Positions 34,291 through 43,926 of a stretch of 64,000 bases of DNA are shown piece after piece. This stretch comes from Chryseobacterium gleum (lineage in GTDB: Bacteria; Bacteroidota; Bacteroidia; Flavobacteriales; Flavobacteriaceae), in assembly GCA_945897915.1 (NCBI GenBank), contig CAMDGB010000005.1, positions 44,144-108,143 on the forward strand, read 5' to 3'. Each line of letters opens with the position of its first letter. Within the stretch, counting starts at the first letter, position 1. The position numbers and the translations under genes are program-made. The notes beneath the pieces are model-generated. The model worked only from the letters and a program-made list of their open reading frames with translations, had not been told where the DNA came from and made no database searches.

Positions 34291-34575
34291 TTACTGTCTA
34301 TCTTTTAGCATTTGATTTATTATTTCAATATATTTTTCTTTGGCTTCGTTGGCAGTTAAATGTCTAACTTGCATCCAAGCATTTTGTTTGAAAGCGGTAA
34401 TTACTTCATCCGATTCATAACCATGATGGCTATAGCTTATGTTTCCGGAAAGTGCTTGTTTATAATAAGCATAAAGCACTAACTGCACGTCTTGTGGCAC
34501 AGAAGTTTTAGGAATTTTTTCATTGGCATTTTGAATCGCTTCCTTGAATCTTTCATCTAAAGATAATTCGCTCAT
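34291..34575 (-). CDS. Acyl-CoA-binding protein
   Basis: A 94-residue four-helix protein of the ACBP family, which binds long-chain acyl-CoA esters in the cytoplasm. Recognisable blocks are the N-terminal LDERFKEAI, VQLVLYAYYKQAL (the YxxYKQA core) and KQNAWMQVRHLTANEAKEKYI. Its start codon directly abuts the psd stop, with no gap. Its place at the end of the cdsA-psd operon fits a role in supplying acyl groups to phospholipid synthesis. Confidence 0.87.
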   Translation of the reverse strand: MSELSLDERFKEAIQNANEKIPKTSVPQDVQLVLYAYYKQALSGNISYSHHGYESDEVITAFKQNAWMQVRHLTANEAKEKYIEIINQMLKDRQ

Positions 34576-35238
34576 TTATTTTTTTGATATTACTGTTTTG
34601 TTTCCGGTCGCTTTATCTCCTAATTTTACATTTATAGGTGTTCCAATCGGAAAATATAAATCTACTCTAGATCCAAATTTAATGAAACCTGCATCTTCAC
34701 CTTGAATCACAGTCATGCCAACTTCGGCATAATTCACAATTCTTTTAGCTAAAGCACCAGCAATTTGACGGTACATAATATCGCCATATACATTATTTTC
34801 AATAACAATTGTGGTTCGTTCGTTTTCTTCGCTAGCTTTTGGATGCCATGCTACTAAAAATTTTCCAGGGTGATATCTGCTGTATTTTACAATTCCATTT
34901 ATAGCATATCGAGTAACATGAACATTAATTGGTGACATGAAAATAGAAACCATTAATCTTTTGTCTTTGAAATATTCGGATTCGTATACTTCTTCAATTA
35001 CTACAACTTTTCCATCAACTGGCGCTAATACGTGATTATCGCTAATTAGAGCAATTCGTGTTGGGTTTCTGAAGAACTGAAGAATTAGTACCAAAAATCC
35101 TAAAAGGACTACTTGTAAAATTTTGCAAATTATTATATTGCTTTCGTGAAATAAATGGTCTACACCGAAAATACCTAAAACGGTAATTAAAGTAGCAATT
35201 AATATAATTTTAGAGCCTTCTGGATGAAACTTAAGCAT
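34576..35238 (-). CDS. psd: Phosphatidylserine decarboxylase proenzyme, short form
   Basis: Makes phosphatidylethanolamine from phosphatidylserine. The proenzyme self-cleaves at the Gly-Ser in IKFGSRVDLYFP (near residue 190), where Ser becomes the pyruvoyl group. The N-terminus has two membrane segments (about 10-55), and the conserved SPINVHVTRYAI and YHPGKFLVAWHPKASEENERT-type region follows. At 220 residues it belongs to the short PSD-A-like class. It overlaps cdsA by 8 nt and abuts the ACBP gene. Confidence 0.93.
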   Translation of the reverse strand: MLKFHPEGSKIILIATLITVLGIFGVDHLFHESNIIICKILQVVLLGFLVLILQFFRNPTRIALISDNHVLAPVDGKVVVIEEVYESEYFKDKRLMVSIFMSPINVHVTRYAINGIVKYSRYHPGKFLVAWHPKASEENERTTIVIENNVYGDIMYRQIAGALAKRIVNYAEVGMTVIQGEDAGFIKFGSRVDLYFPIGTPINVKLGDKATGNKTVISKK

Positions 35239-36034
35239 AATAGAAATAAATTAAATATAATATATATAAAAAAGGAATAACAAAAATAACACTATCTAAG
35301 CGGTCTAAAACTCCACCATGACCGGGCATAATATTTCCACTATCTTTTACACCTGCTTCTCTCTTAAATTTTGATTCTACTAGATCGCCAAGAGTACCAA
35401 ATATTGAAATAATAAATGCACTAATAATCCACAAAGTTACATTAAAAAAAGTATAAAATCGACTAATTATTATCGAAGCGATTAGTGTAAAAACTACTCC
35501 GCCTATAAATCCTTCAATTGTTTTTTTTGGTGAAACGCTTTCTAGTAACTTATGTTTTCCAATTGATTTGCCTATTATATAAGCAAATGTATCATTACAC
35601 CAAATCATAATAAATAGGGCTAAAACAATTTCATATTTTGCAGGATTTACAAAATTAGGTAAAGAAAGTAGTAATATAAAAGGCAATGTAATGTATAGAA
35701 AAAAATGACTGTATGTTTTGTGGTATTTATGAAAAGATATGTTTCTAAATAAATTTATCAAAAGCAAAATATTAAATCCTACACAACCAATTGATATGTA
35801 AAATAATTTAACTGGTGCTGACTGATTTAAAAAGAAAAGTACAGAAATTAAAACACCACCAATTGCGAATAAATAATACAATTTATAGTTTGTAATTTTA
35901 GAAAATTCATAAATACTTAAACACATAAAAACGGTGAATAGAATATGAAATGTTATTGGTGAAAATAACGTACAAAAAACAAGCAGTGCAATATAAACAG
36001 CACCACTAATAGCTCTTGTTACATTTTCAGTCAT
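35231..36034 (-). CDS. cdsA: Phosphatidate cytidylyltransferase
   Basis: Makes CDP-diacylglycerol, the precursor for all phospholipids in this window's pssA-psd branch. It is a 267-residue polytopic membrane protein with about seven helices and the C-terminal CdsA signature SPKKTIEGFIGG, GDLVESKFKREAGVKDSG and MPGHGGVLDRLDS. It follows the LUD-domain gene by 1 nt and overlaps psd by 8 nt, so LUD-cdsA-psd-ACBP form one transcript. Confidence 0.94.
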   Translation of the reverse strand: MTENVTRAISGAVYIALLVFCTLFSPITFHILFTVFMCLSIYEFSKITNYKLYYLFAIGGVLISVLFFLNQSAPVKLFYISIGCVGFNILLLINLFRNISFHKYHKTYSHFFLYITLPFILLLSLPNFVNPAKYEIVLALFIMIWCNDTFAYIIGKSIGKHKLLESVSPKKTIEGFIGGVVFTLIASIIISRFYTFFNVTLWIISAFIISIFGTLGDLVESKFKREAGVKDSGNIMPGHGGVLDRLDSVIFVIPFLYILYLIYFYYA

Positions 36035-36035
36035 T

Positions 36036-36638
36036 TTATAAATCTTCTAGTAGAATTAAGTATAAGTTTTTATGGCAACTTCCATAATGAAGAAAATCTT
36101 CTTCTTTTGTTTTTTCAAAATACTTAATGGCAGTAATGTTTGTAGGGTATTCTTTGTCGTATTTTGTTTTGATGTTTCTTAAGCCATCGCCTTTAGTCAT
36201 TAAAAGCTGACTAGTAGAAGCATAAACAATAATGTTGGTAGGTAATTCGTCTATTTTATATTGTTTTAATTGTTTGGATGAAAATAATATTGAACCTTCA
36301 TCGGCAATTAAGTTTTCACAAGCAGTAAAAAAGAAAGATGGGTTTGTGGCATTTTTGTATTCTAGTCTGTTTTCATCAAGAAAATTAAAAAGTCTCGAAT
36401 CAAAACATTGTACCTCGTTTTCAAACCAATCATTTTCTTCTAATATATTTTCAAAGTTCTCATGCGCTTCTTCCATGTTAGAGCAATAAATAAATTTTCC
36501 GCCATTATTTTTAAAATTAATGGTAAATAATTCATCTACTGGCGTATCTATATCGGCTGCATATTGACTCGTTTCGACCTTTTTTTCCTGATCATCAGTT
36601 TCGTCTTGCTTGCCAAATATCTTCTTGAAAATATTCAT
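36036..36638 (-). CDS. LUD-domain protein (LutC/YkgG-like)
   Basis: A 200-residue cytoplasmic protein with a charged N-terminus and a LUD-type fold: AACENLIADEGSILFS-like region near residues 105-125 and PTNIIVYASTSQLLMT. LUD proteins act in lactate oxidation, but the partner genes lutA and lutB are missing, and this gene sits between ftsH and cdsA. Its actual role is unknown. The gap to ftsH is 98 nt, and cdsA follows after 1 nt. Confidence 0.68.
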   Translation of the reverse strand: MNIFKKIFGKQDETDDQEKKVETSQYAADIDTPVDELFTINFKNNGGKFIYCSNMEEAHENFENILEENDWFENEVQCFDSRLFNFLDENRLEYKNATNPSFFFTACENLIADEGSILFSSKQLKQYKIDELPTNIIVYASTSQLLMTKGDGLRNIKTKYDKEYPTNITAIKYFEKTKEEDFLHYGSCHKNLYLILLEDL

Positions 36639-36736
36639 TTTGTTTTTCTAACAATTCCTAAGCTCCAAATATAAAAAAATCTTAACTTAAAATCACTTTC
36701 AAATTAAGATTTTTTATAAAATATTTTGTTAACAAT

Positions 36737-38716
36737 TTATTCGGCTATAATTTCTGAATCTGTTTCTGTAATTATTTCCGTAATAGTTTCTGGTTCTTCT
36801 TCAACAATGTCATAGGGTCTTTTACCAAAAATAGTTTCTAAATCGTCTTTAAAAATAACTTCCTTTTCAATTAAAATAGCAGCCAAAGCTTCAAGTTTTA
36901 TTCTGTTTTCAGTCAAAATAGTAATGGCTCTTTGGTATTGTTCTTCAATTAATCCTGAAATTTCATTGTCAATTATTTTTGCCGTATCATCTGAATAGGG
37001 TTTCGAAAAATTATAATCCGATTGTCCTGATGAATCGTAATATGTAATATTTCCAATTTTATCATTCAGACCATAAACGGTAACCATAGCACGAGCTTGT
37101 TTGGTAACTTTTTCTAAATCTGAAAGTGCACCTGTAGAAATTTTATCAAAAACTACTTTTTCAGCAGCTCTACCGCCCATAGTGGCACACATTTCGTCTA
37201 ACATTTGTTCGGTTCGGACGATTTGTCTTTCTTCGGGTAAATACCAAGCAGCACCTAAACTTTGTCCGCGAGGAACGATAGTTACTTTTACTAACGGAGC
37301 AGCGTGTCGTAGCATCCAACTTACGGTTGCATGACCTGATTCGTGAATGGCAATGGCGTGTTTTTCTTCTTTAGTAATAATTTTATTTTTCTTTTCTAAA
37401 CCACCTACAATTCTGTCAACAGCATCTAAAAAGTCTTGCTTGTCTACAGCTTTTTTGTTTTTTCTTGCTGCTACTAAAGCAGCTTCATTACAAACATTAG
37501 CAATGTCTGCTCCAGAAAATCCGGGAGTTTGTTTGGCTAAAAATTCAGTATCTAACGTTTCAGATTTTGTAATGGGTTTTAAATGCACCTCAAAAATTTC
37601 CTTACGCTCTCTAATATCTGGTAAGTCTACATAAATTTGTCTGTCAAAACGTCCTGCACGCATTAATGCTTTGTCTAAAACGTCTGCTCTGTTGGTTGCA
37701 GCTAGTACAATTACATTAGAATTAGTACCAAAACCGTCCATTTCAGTTAGTAATTGATTTAACGTATTTTCTCTTTCGTCGTTACCGCCTGACATATTGT
37801 TTTTGCCACGGGCTCTTCCTACCGCATCAATTTCGTCAATAAAAATAATAGCTGGCGCTTTTTCTTTGGCTTGTTTAAATAAATCTCTAACTCGAGATGC
37901 TCCTACGCCTACAAACATTTCTACAAAATCAGATCCTGATAATGAGAAAAAAGGCACGTTGGCTTCACCAGCAACCGCTTTCGCTAGTAATGTTTTTCCT
38001 GTTCCTGGAGGTCCTACTAATAGAGCTCCTTTTGGTATTTTACCACCAATACTTGTGTATTTTTCTGGTGTTTTTAAGAATTCTACAATTTCTTGTATTT
38101 CTTCTTTGGCACCTTCTAATCCTGCTACATTTTCAAAAGTAACTTTTACATCATTTTTTTCGTCAAATAACTTGGCTTTAGACTTTCCTATGCTAAATAT
38201 TTGTCCACCTCCACCAGGTCCACCAGCCATTCTTTTAGAAATAAAATAGAAAAATCCGATGAAAATTAAGGTTGGTAACAACAAACCTATCCAGTCACCC
38301 CAATTACCTGTTGGTTGTATATCATATGCAGAAATTAACTTGTTTTTTTTAGCTTCTTTTAATTCGTTTTGAAAAAGCTCTAAACTCCCTACATCCTTTA
38401 CTAAATAATGAGGTCCTTTTTCTTTAGTAACTTTTTTTAAATCTTCATCTTTAGATGAAATATAAGCCGCTTTTTTTAAGGTAACTTCAGCTGTGTTGCC
38501 GGACGTGCTTGTTAAAATATCTACTTTTTCAATTTGATTTTTGTTTAATAAATCATAAAAAGAAGAAATAGAAGTCGATTTCGGATAATTCATATCGAAA
38601 CCACCATTAAAAAAATTGATTAGTAATATTACAGAAATGGCTAAAATTGGAAAAAACCAAGGGCCAAGTTTCACTACCTTAATAATAGGCTTATTTTTGT
38701 TTTCGTTTTCTGACAT
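36737..38716 (-). CDS. ftsH: ATP-dependent zinc metalloprotease FtsH
   Basis: Membrane-bound AAA+ protease for quality control of membrane proteins. The 659-residue chain has two transmembrane helices flanking a periplasmic domain (about residues 17-165), the AAA module (Walker A GPPGTGKT, Walker [12 protein letters not shown], second region of homology with [19 protein letters not shown]), and the M41 peptidase with HESGH. An acidic Thr/Ile/Glu tail ends the protein. It begins 6 nt after rsfS. Confidence 0.96.
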   Translation of the reverse strand: MSENENKNKPIIKVVKLGPWFFPILAISVILLINFFNGGFDMNYPKSTSISSFYDLLNKNQIEKVDILTSTSGNTAEVTLKKAAYISSKDEDLKKVTKEKGPHYLVKDVGSLELFQNELKEAKKNKLISAYDIQPTGNWGDWIGLLLPTLIFIGFFYFISKRMAGGPGGGGQIFSIGKSKAKLFDEKNDVKVTFENVAGLEGAKEEIQEIVEFLKTPEKYTSIGGKIPKGALLVGPPGTGKTLLAKAVAGEANVPFFSLSGSDFVEMFVGVGASRVRDLFKQAKEKAPAIIFIDEIDAVGRARGKNNMSGGNDERENTLNQLLTEMDGFGTNSNVIVLAATNRADVLDKALMRAGRFDRQIYVDLPDIRERKEIFEVHLKPITKSETLDTEFLAKQTPGFSGADIANVCNEAALVAARKNKKAVDKQDFLDAVDRIVGGLEKKNKIITKEEKHAIAIHESGHATVSWMLRHAAPLVKVTIVPRGQSLGAAWYLPEERQIVRTEQMLDEMCATMGGRAAEKVVFDKISTGALSDLEKVTKQARAMVTVYGLNDKIGNITYYDSSGQSDYNFSKPYSDDTAKIIDNEISGLIEEQYQRAITILTENRIKLEALAAILIEKEVIFKDDLETIFGKRPYDIVEEEPETITEIITETDSEIIAE

Positions 38717-38722
38717 AATGGG

Positions 38723-39091
38723 TTAAAATTTATTTTCTATTGACGTAATTTTAGCATCACCCCATAGACTTTCAATATTATAATATTCTCTAATGTGTTT
38801 TTGAAATACATGAACAACAATACTTACATAGTCCATCAATACCCATTCGCCAACATCTGTTCCTTCAATATGCCAAGGTTTGTCTTTTAATTCTTTTGAC
38901 ACGCCTTTTTGTACAGAACTTACAACTGCATTTACCTGTGTATTTGAATTTCCATTACAAATTACAAAATAATCACAAACGCTATTTTCAATCTCTCTTA
39001 AATCTAGAATATCAATATCTAATCCTTTTACATCTTCAATTCCTTTGATGATACTTGCTAGTAAATCATCTGTGCTAATATTTTTTGTCAT
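38723..39091 (-). CDS. rsfS: Ribosomal silencing factor RsfS
   Basis: A 122-residue protein that binds L14 on the large subunit and blocks subunit joining in poor conditions. The core reads DYFVICNGNSNTQVNAV, then WHIEGTDVGEWVLMDYVSIVVHVF and REYYNIESLWGDA, the classic RsfS/Iojap signature. It heads the rsfS-ftsH transcript and is divergent from birA. Confidence 0.94.
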   Translation of the reverse strand: MTKNISTDDLLASIIKGIEDVKGLDIDILDLREIENSVCDYFVICNGNSNTQVNAVVSSVQKGVSKELKDKPWHIEGTDVGEWVLMDYVSIVVHVFQKHIREYYNIESLWGDAKITSIENKF

Positions 39092-39112
39092 CTAATATTT
39101 GTTCGTTTTATG

Positions 39113-39120
39113 CAAAGGTA
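39113..39120 (-). promoter_or_regulatory. -7 promoter box for rsfS-ftsH
   Basis: TACCTTTG on the minus strand, an exact TAnnTTTG match, 21 nt before the rsfS ATG. Confidence 0.55.
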
Positions 39121-39134
39121 TCATTTTTTGTCTT

Positions 39135-39142
39135 TATTTTTG
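39135..39142 (+). promoter_or_regulatory. -7 promoter box for birA
   Basis: TATTTTTG, an exact TAnnTTTG match, 33 nt before the birA ATG and divergent from the rsfS box. Confidence 0.5.
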
Positions 39143-39175
39143 TAACTTAAATTAAGTAATCATTAAATTTCTTAT

Positions 39176-39907
39176 ATGCATATTATCAAACTCAATGCCA
39201 TTGATTCTACAAATACTTATTTAAAAGAAATGTCAGCCAAACAAACGGTTGATAATTTCACAGTCGTAGTAGCTGAAAACCAAACGAATGGACGAGGACA
39301 ACGAGGTGCAAATTGGGAAGTGGAAAAAGGTAAAAACCTAACATTCAGTATTTTGATTAAAGATGTGTTATTAATTGCTGAGGAAGTTTTTAATTTAAAT
39401 GTTGTTGTAGCTGTCAGTCTTTTTCAAACATTTTTACAGCTTAAAATTTCAAATTTAGCTATAAAATGGCCAAACGACATTTTGGCAGATAAAAAGAAAA
39501 TTTGTGGTATTTTAATTGAAAATCAGTTTAAAAGTACTACCGAAATACTTTCTATTGTTGGGATTGGCATAAATGTGAATCAAGAAAATTTCATCAATTT
39601 ACCGCAAGCCACGTCTTTAAAAAATTGTACAAATCAAGAATTAAATAAAGATGAGATTTTAATGTTATTTCTTGACCAATTTCAAAACAACATTAATTTA
39701 TATAAAAATGAAGGTGCTGCCTATTTTTGGAATTCGTACCACGAAAATTTATTTAAAAAGAACTTACCTACAGCTTTTGAAAACGCGGCTAAAGAAAAAT
39801 TTATGGGAAGTATCAGACAAGTTACGCCAACTGGTTTGTTGCAATTAACGTTAGAAGATGATACATTGCAGTTGTTTGATATAAAAGAACTAAAAATGTT
39901 ATGTTAG
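39176..39907 (+). CDS. birA: Biotin--[acetyl-CoA-carboxylase] ligase
   Basis: Attaches biotin to the carboxyl carrier protein. The 243-residue protein has only the catalytic and C-terminal domains: NAIDSTNTYLKE, the biotinyl-AMP loop NGRGQRGANWEVEKGKNL, KWPNDILADKKKICGILIE and GIGINVNQ. It lacks the N-terminal helix-turn-helix of E. coli BirA, so it should not act as a repressor. The next gene's true start lies 92 nt after its stop. Confidence 0.93.
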   Translation: MHIIKLNAIDSTNTYLKEMSAKQTVDNFTVVVAENQTNGRGQRGANWEVEKGKNLTFSILIKDVLLIAEEVFNLNVVVAVSLFQTFLQLKISNLAIKWPNDILADKKKICGILIENQFKSTTEILSIVGIGINVNQENFINLPQATSLKNCTNQELNKDEILMLFLDQFQNNINLYKNEGAAYFWNSYHENLFKKNLPTAFENAAKEKFMGSIRQVTPTGLLQLTLEDDTLQLFDIKELKMLC

Positions 39908-39965
39908 ACTACTCCAAACATGTATTAAATTTTGTTAAAATAGTTACACTTAATTTCTTATTCTG

Positions 39966-39973
39966 TACATTTG
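39966..39973 (+). promoter_or_regulatory. -7 promoter box for the ResB-CcsA gene
   Basis: TACATTTG, an exact TAnnTTTG match, 26 nt before ATG 40000. It lies inside a longer open frame that starts at 39901, which argues that the longer start is not used. Confidence 0.6.
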
Positions 39974-39999
39974 CACGACTTATAAAAAGACTACATTTT

Positions 40000-42900
40000 A
40001 TGTTACAAAAATTACTTTCCGCACTATATTCTACGCGCCTAATGGCACTTTTATTTATTGGTTTTGCAGCAGCCATGGCAGCAGGAACTTTCATAGAAGA
40101 CGCCTACAATACCGAAACGGCTCGAATTTGGATTTATAATGCTTGGTGGTTTGAAGCCATTATGGTATTTTTTGTAATCAATTTTTTCGGAAATATTAAA
40201 CGCTACCAATTGTATAAAAAAGAAAAATGGGCTACTTTATTGTTACACTTGTCTTGGATTTTTATAATTGTGGGTGCATTTGTTACCAGATATATAAGTT
40301 ATGAAGGAATGATGCCCATTCGTGAAGGGGCTGCCTCTAATACAGTTTATTCAGACATGCCATATTTAATCACTTTTGTAGATGGTGAGTATCAAGGCGA
40401 AATGAAGCGTAAAACAATTGAAAAGCAGTTATTACTTTCACAAGCAACAAATAATTCGTTCCAACTTTCTAATAAATTTTCAGATATTCCTTACAAAATT
40501 GAATTGCAAGAATTTATCATGAACGCATCTGAAACATTTAAGCCAGACGCAAAAGGAAAGTTATACATAAAATTAGTTGAAGCCATTGCCGGAAGTAGAA
40601 AAGAGCATTTTCTTCTTGAAGGCGAAGTGAAAAATATTAGTAATGTACTTTTTGCGTTCAATAAGTTTACACAAGGTGCCATTAACATTACAAAAGCTGC
40701 TGAAAATTATACTATTCAAACACCTTTTGATGGAAATTTTATGCGAATGGCAGACAAAATGCAAGGTACAATTGCAAAAGATAAGACAAGTGAGTTAATG
40801 TTCCGTTCTTTATATAATGCAGGTGGAAGTCAATTTGTTTTTCCTGAATTGGCTCAAAAAGGCGAAGTTGTTTTAGCTTCCAATAACGATTATAAAGATA
40901 AAAAAACCGATGACGCCATTGTGGTTAAAGTCACGTCTCAAAATAAAGAGGAAATTTTAACACTAATGGGATCAAAAGGCAAGCAAGGCGAACCAAAAAG
41001 TATTAAAATTGGTAAATTAGATTTTACATTAATGTATGGAAGCAAAGTGCATACCTTGCCTTTTTCAATTAAATTGAATGATTTCGTCGCCGAAAAATAT
41101 CCCGGAACAGAAAAAAGCTATTCGGCTTTTAAAAGTAAAATCGAAATTCAAGACAAAGAAAAATCGAAAACATTTACCGATAGTGTTTTTATGAATCATA
41201 TTTTAGATTACAGAGAATTTCGTTTCTTTCAGGCCAGTTTTGATGAAGACGAAAAAGGAACCGTACTTTCTGTAAACCACGATTTCTGGGGCACTTGGAT
41301 TACTTATATCGGATATTTTTTATTATACTTCGCAATGTTGGTGATTTTGTTTGATAAAAATACCAGATTTAATGATTTAAGAATAAAACTAGAAAAAATT
41401 CGTGCTAAAAAAGCAACTTTAGTGGCTATTTTATTCTTTTTTGGATTGTTTGGTTTTGCCCAAGATAATCATACCAATCACGATGGACATAATCACGGCA
41501 CTGATCCACACAAAAATGAAACTTCAGTAGAAAGGCCGAAAATGCCAACGGCAGCAGAATCTTTAAAAGAGATAAAAAAGTACATGGTTGCTGCGGAACA
41601 TGCTGAAAAATTTGGGCGACTGGTTATCCAAGATATCAGCGGAAGAATGATACCGGTAAATACATTTTCGTCTGAATTATTACGAAAAGTTTCTAAAAAC
41701 GACACGTTTGAAGGTTTTACTTCAGATCAGGTTTTGATTTCTATGAACCAATTTCCTGAGTTTTGGTATCAAATTCCAATAGTTTACTTGAAAAAAGGAA
41801 ACGACAGCATTCGTAAAATTATTGGTGTTGATGCAGAAGCAAAATACGCACCGTTAATTAGTTTTTTCGATGATTTCGGAAATTATAAATTACAAAAACA
41901 AACGGATGAAGCTTATAAAGAAGCAGTTCCCAATCAATTTCAAAAAGATTTTTTAGAGGCAGATAAAAAAGTAAATTTGTTGTATTCGGCAATTAGTGGT
42001 CAAATTTTACGTTTTTTTCCACTTCCAAAAGACGCCAATAATAAATGGGCTTCGTATTTAGAATTGCAACATCCAACAAAAACCAATTTAGATGTCGTAA
42101 AAAATATCATTCCGTTTTATTTTAGTGAAGCGGCAAAAGCATCGCAATCTGAAGACTATAAAAATGCAGAAAGTTTATTAAAAGGCTTGTCAGATTATCA
42201 AAAGAAATTTGGCGGAAAAGTAATGCTCTCAGACGATAAATTAGAAGCAGAAATTCAATATAACAAATACGATATTTTCAAGAAATTATTCTCGTGGTAT
42301 ATGTATGCTGGCGTTTTAATGTTCGTATTTGTAATTGTTCAAATTTTTAATAAAAAGAAATGGGTAAATTATACAGTAAAATTTTTCCACGTAACTATAG
42401 TTTTACTATTTTTTCTACATTTAGCTGGATTAATTGTTCGTTGGTATATTTCGGGGCACGCGCCTTGGTCTGACGCTTATGAAAGTATGATTTATGTAGC
42501 TTGGGCAACCATGTTTTTTGGTGTAGCTTTCGGAAGAAAATCTGAACTTACTATTGCATCAACTGCCTTTGTAACCGCTATGATATTAATGGTGGCGCAT
42601 TGGAATTGGATGGATCCTAGTATCGCCAATTTACAACCAGTTTTAAATTCGTATTGGTTAATGATTCACGTGGCGGTTATTGTAGCAAGTTATGGCCCGT
42701 TTACTTTAGCTATGATTTTGGGATTAGTAGCTTTGTTTTTAATGATTTTTACCAACAAAAACAACAAAGCCAAAATGGAATTAAACATCAAAGAAATCAC
42801 CTATATTAACGAATTGGCTTTAACGGTTGGTTTAATCATGTTAACCATAGGTAATTTCCTTGGCGGACAATGGGCGAATGAAAGTTGGGGACGTTATTGG

Positions 42901-43197
42901 GGTTGGGATCCAAAAGAAACTTGGGCTTTAATTAGTATTATGGTGTATGCATTTGTAATTCATGCTCGTTTTGTGCCTGCTTTACGCGGCTTATTTGCTT
43001 ATAATTTTATGTCGGTTTTGGCTTTTGCAAGTATTTTAATGACGTATTTTGGAGTCAATTTTCATTTAAGCGGCAAGCATTCGTACGCTTCTGGAGAATC
43101 TCAAAATGTGGTGTATTATTTATATGCTTTAGTGATTGTTTTGATAATTTCTGTCTTAGCTTTTATTAAGTATAAAAAATTGTACAAGAAGAAATAA
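40000..43197 (+). CDS. ccsA: Cytochrome c biogenesis ResB-CcsA fusion protein
   Basis: Heme exporter and cytochrome c synthetase of system II. From ATG 40000 the protein has 1065 residues. The N-terminal ResB/CcsB-like half has three early membrane helices, a large periplasmic domain and another helix (about 430-450). A hydrophobic segment ending in GFAQ is followed by a His-rich stretch (about 489-504). A soluble central domain leads to the CcsA module (from about 765) with GHAPWSDAYESM, the WWD heme-handling motif WGRYWGWDPKETWAL, and helix histidines in MIHVAVIV and VIHARF. Fusions of this kind are usual in Bacteroidota. Confidence 0.92.
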   Translation: MLQKLLSALYSTRLMALLFIGFAAAMAAGTFIEDAYNTETARIWIYNAWWFEAIMVFFVINFFGNIKRYQLYKKEKWATLLLHLSWIFIIVGAFVTRYISYEGMMPIREGAASNTVYSDMPYLITFVDGEYQGEMKRKTIEKQLLLSQATNNSFQLSNKFSDIPYKIELQEFIMNASETFKPDAKGKLYIKLVEAIAGSRKEHFLLEGEVKNISNVLFAFNKFTQGAINITKAAENYTIQTPFDGNFMRMADKMQGTIAKDKTSELMFRSLYNAGGSQFVFPELAQKGEVVLASNNDYKDKKTDDAIVVKVTSQNKEEILTLMGSKGKQGEPKSIKIGKLDFTLMYGSKVHTLPFSIKLNDFVAEKYPGTEKSYSAFKSKIEIQDKEKSKTFTDSVFMNHILDYREFRFFQASFDEDEKGTVLSVNHDFWGTWITYIGYFLLYFAMLVILFDKNTRFNDLRIKLEKIRAKKATLVAILFFFGLFGFAQDNHTNHDGHNHGTDPHKNETSVERPKMPTAAESLKEIKKYMVAAEHAEKFGRLVIQDISGRMIPVNTFSSELLRKVSKNDTFEGFTSDQVLISMNQFPEFWYQIPIVYLKKGNDSIRKIIGVDAEAKYAPLISFFDDFGNYKLQKQTDEAYKEAVPNQFQKDFLEADKKVNLLYSAISGQILRFFPLPKDANNKWASYLELQHPTKTNLDVVKNIIPFYFSEAAKASQSEDYKNAESLLKGLSDYQKKFGGKVMLSDDKLEAEIQYNKYDIFKKLFSWYMYAGVLMFVFVIVQIFNKKKWVNYTVKFFHVTIVLLFFLHLAGLIVRWYISGHAPWSDAYESMIYVAWATMFFGVAFGRKSELTIASTAFVTAMILMVAHWNWMDPSIANLQPVLNSYWLMIHVAVIVASYGPFTLAMILGLVALFLMIFTNKNNKAKMELNIKEITYINELALTVGLIMLTIGNFLGGQWANESWGRYWGWDPKETWALISIMVYAFVIHARFVPALRGLFAYNFMSVLAFASILMTYFGVNFHLSGKHSYASGESQNVVYYLYALVIVLIISVLAFIKYKKLYKKK

Positions 43198-43280
43198 TGT
43201 GACATTTTGGGTTTTTTTAACCCAACATTAACTTTTGTTTGCTATATCTTTTTATATTTTTGAATTTAAATAATTTGTTT

Positions 43281-43916
43281 ATGAAACTATTTCACACGTT
43301 TACAGGCGCAGTATTGATATTATTGGCTTGTAATACCAAATCAGAAGAAAAAAAATCAGAAAATTGGGAACATTTCGTAGAAAACACAAACGAAAATGTT
43401 TCATTAGACACTCCAAAAACAAATACTATGGAACAAGGTTCAATTTATACTTTTAAAGTAAAAGATTTATCAGGAAACGAATTTGATTTTGCCTCTCTTA
43501 AAGGTAAAAAAATCTTAATTGTAAATACGGCTTCTGAATGCGGTTTAACACCACAATACGAGCAATTACAAGCCGTTTACGAAAAGTATAAAAATAGTAA
43601 TTTTGTAATTGTAGGTTTTCCAGCAAATAATTTTGGTTCACAAGAACCTGGTACAAATGCCGAAATTGGTGCATTTTGTAAAAAAAATTATGGCGTAACT
43701 TTTCCAATGATGGAAAAAATATCTGTAAAAGGAAGCGATATGCATGCTATATACCAGTTTTTAACTCAAAAAAGTAAAAACGGGTTAAAAGACAGCGATG
43801 TAGAATGGAATTTTCAAAAATATTTAATTGACGAAAAAGGACATTTAGCAGCGGTTATGTCGCCAAGAGTTGTTCCAAATGACACTTCAATTATCAATTG
43901 GATTGAGGGAAAATAA
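43281..43916 (+). CDS. Lipoprotein glutathione peroxidase-family enzyme
   Basis: Thiol peroxidase of 211 residues. From ATG 43281 it has a lipoprotein signal with lipobox LLAC (Cys17) and a Lys/Glu/Ser-rich linker, followed by the GPx fold. The catalytic residues are Cys87 (NTASECGLTPQ), Gln121 (NNFGSQEPG) and Trp176-Asn177 (EWNFQKYL). Cysteine replaces selenocysteine, so thioredoxin-type reductants are likely. Together with the lipoprotein SOD it points to peroxide defence in the envelope. An earlier in-frame TTG at 43239 is not credible because the signal peptide would be buried. Confidence 0.9.
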   Translation: MKLFHTFTGAVLILLACNTKSEEKKSENWEHFVENTNENVSLDTPKTNTMEQGSIYTFKVKDLSGNEFDFASLKGKKILIVNTASECGLTPQYEQLQAVYEKYKNSNFVIVGFPANNFGSQEPGTNAEIGAFCKKNYGVTFPMMEKISVKGSDMHAIYQFLTQKSKNGLKDSDVEWNFQKYLIDEKGHLAAVMSPRVVPNDTSIINWIEGK

Positions 43917-43926
43917 ATTTAGTATT

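Noticed and set aside
37797..38249. 150-codon frame antisense to ftsH
   Set aside because: It lies fully within the conserved AAA domain of ftsH. Its composition follows the complement of ftsH codons.
39901..40000. 33 extra N-terminal residues for the ResB-CcsA protein
   Set aside because: The extension overlaps the birA end and contains an exact -7 promoter box at 39966-39973, so it should be untranscribed for this gene.
43196..43225. Hairpin TGGGTT/AACCCA just after the ResB-CcsA stop
   Set aside because: The stem is only about 6-7 bp and the T run is in the loop, not after the stem, so it is a poor terminator and is not listed.
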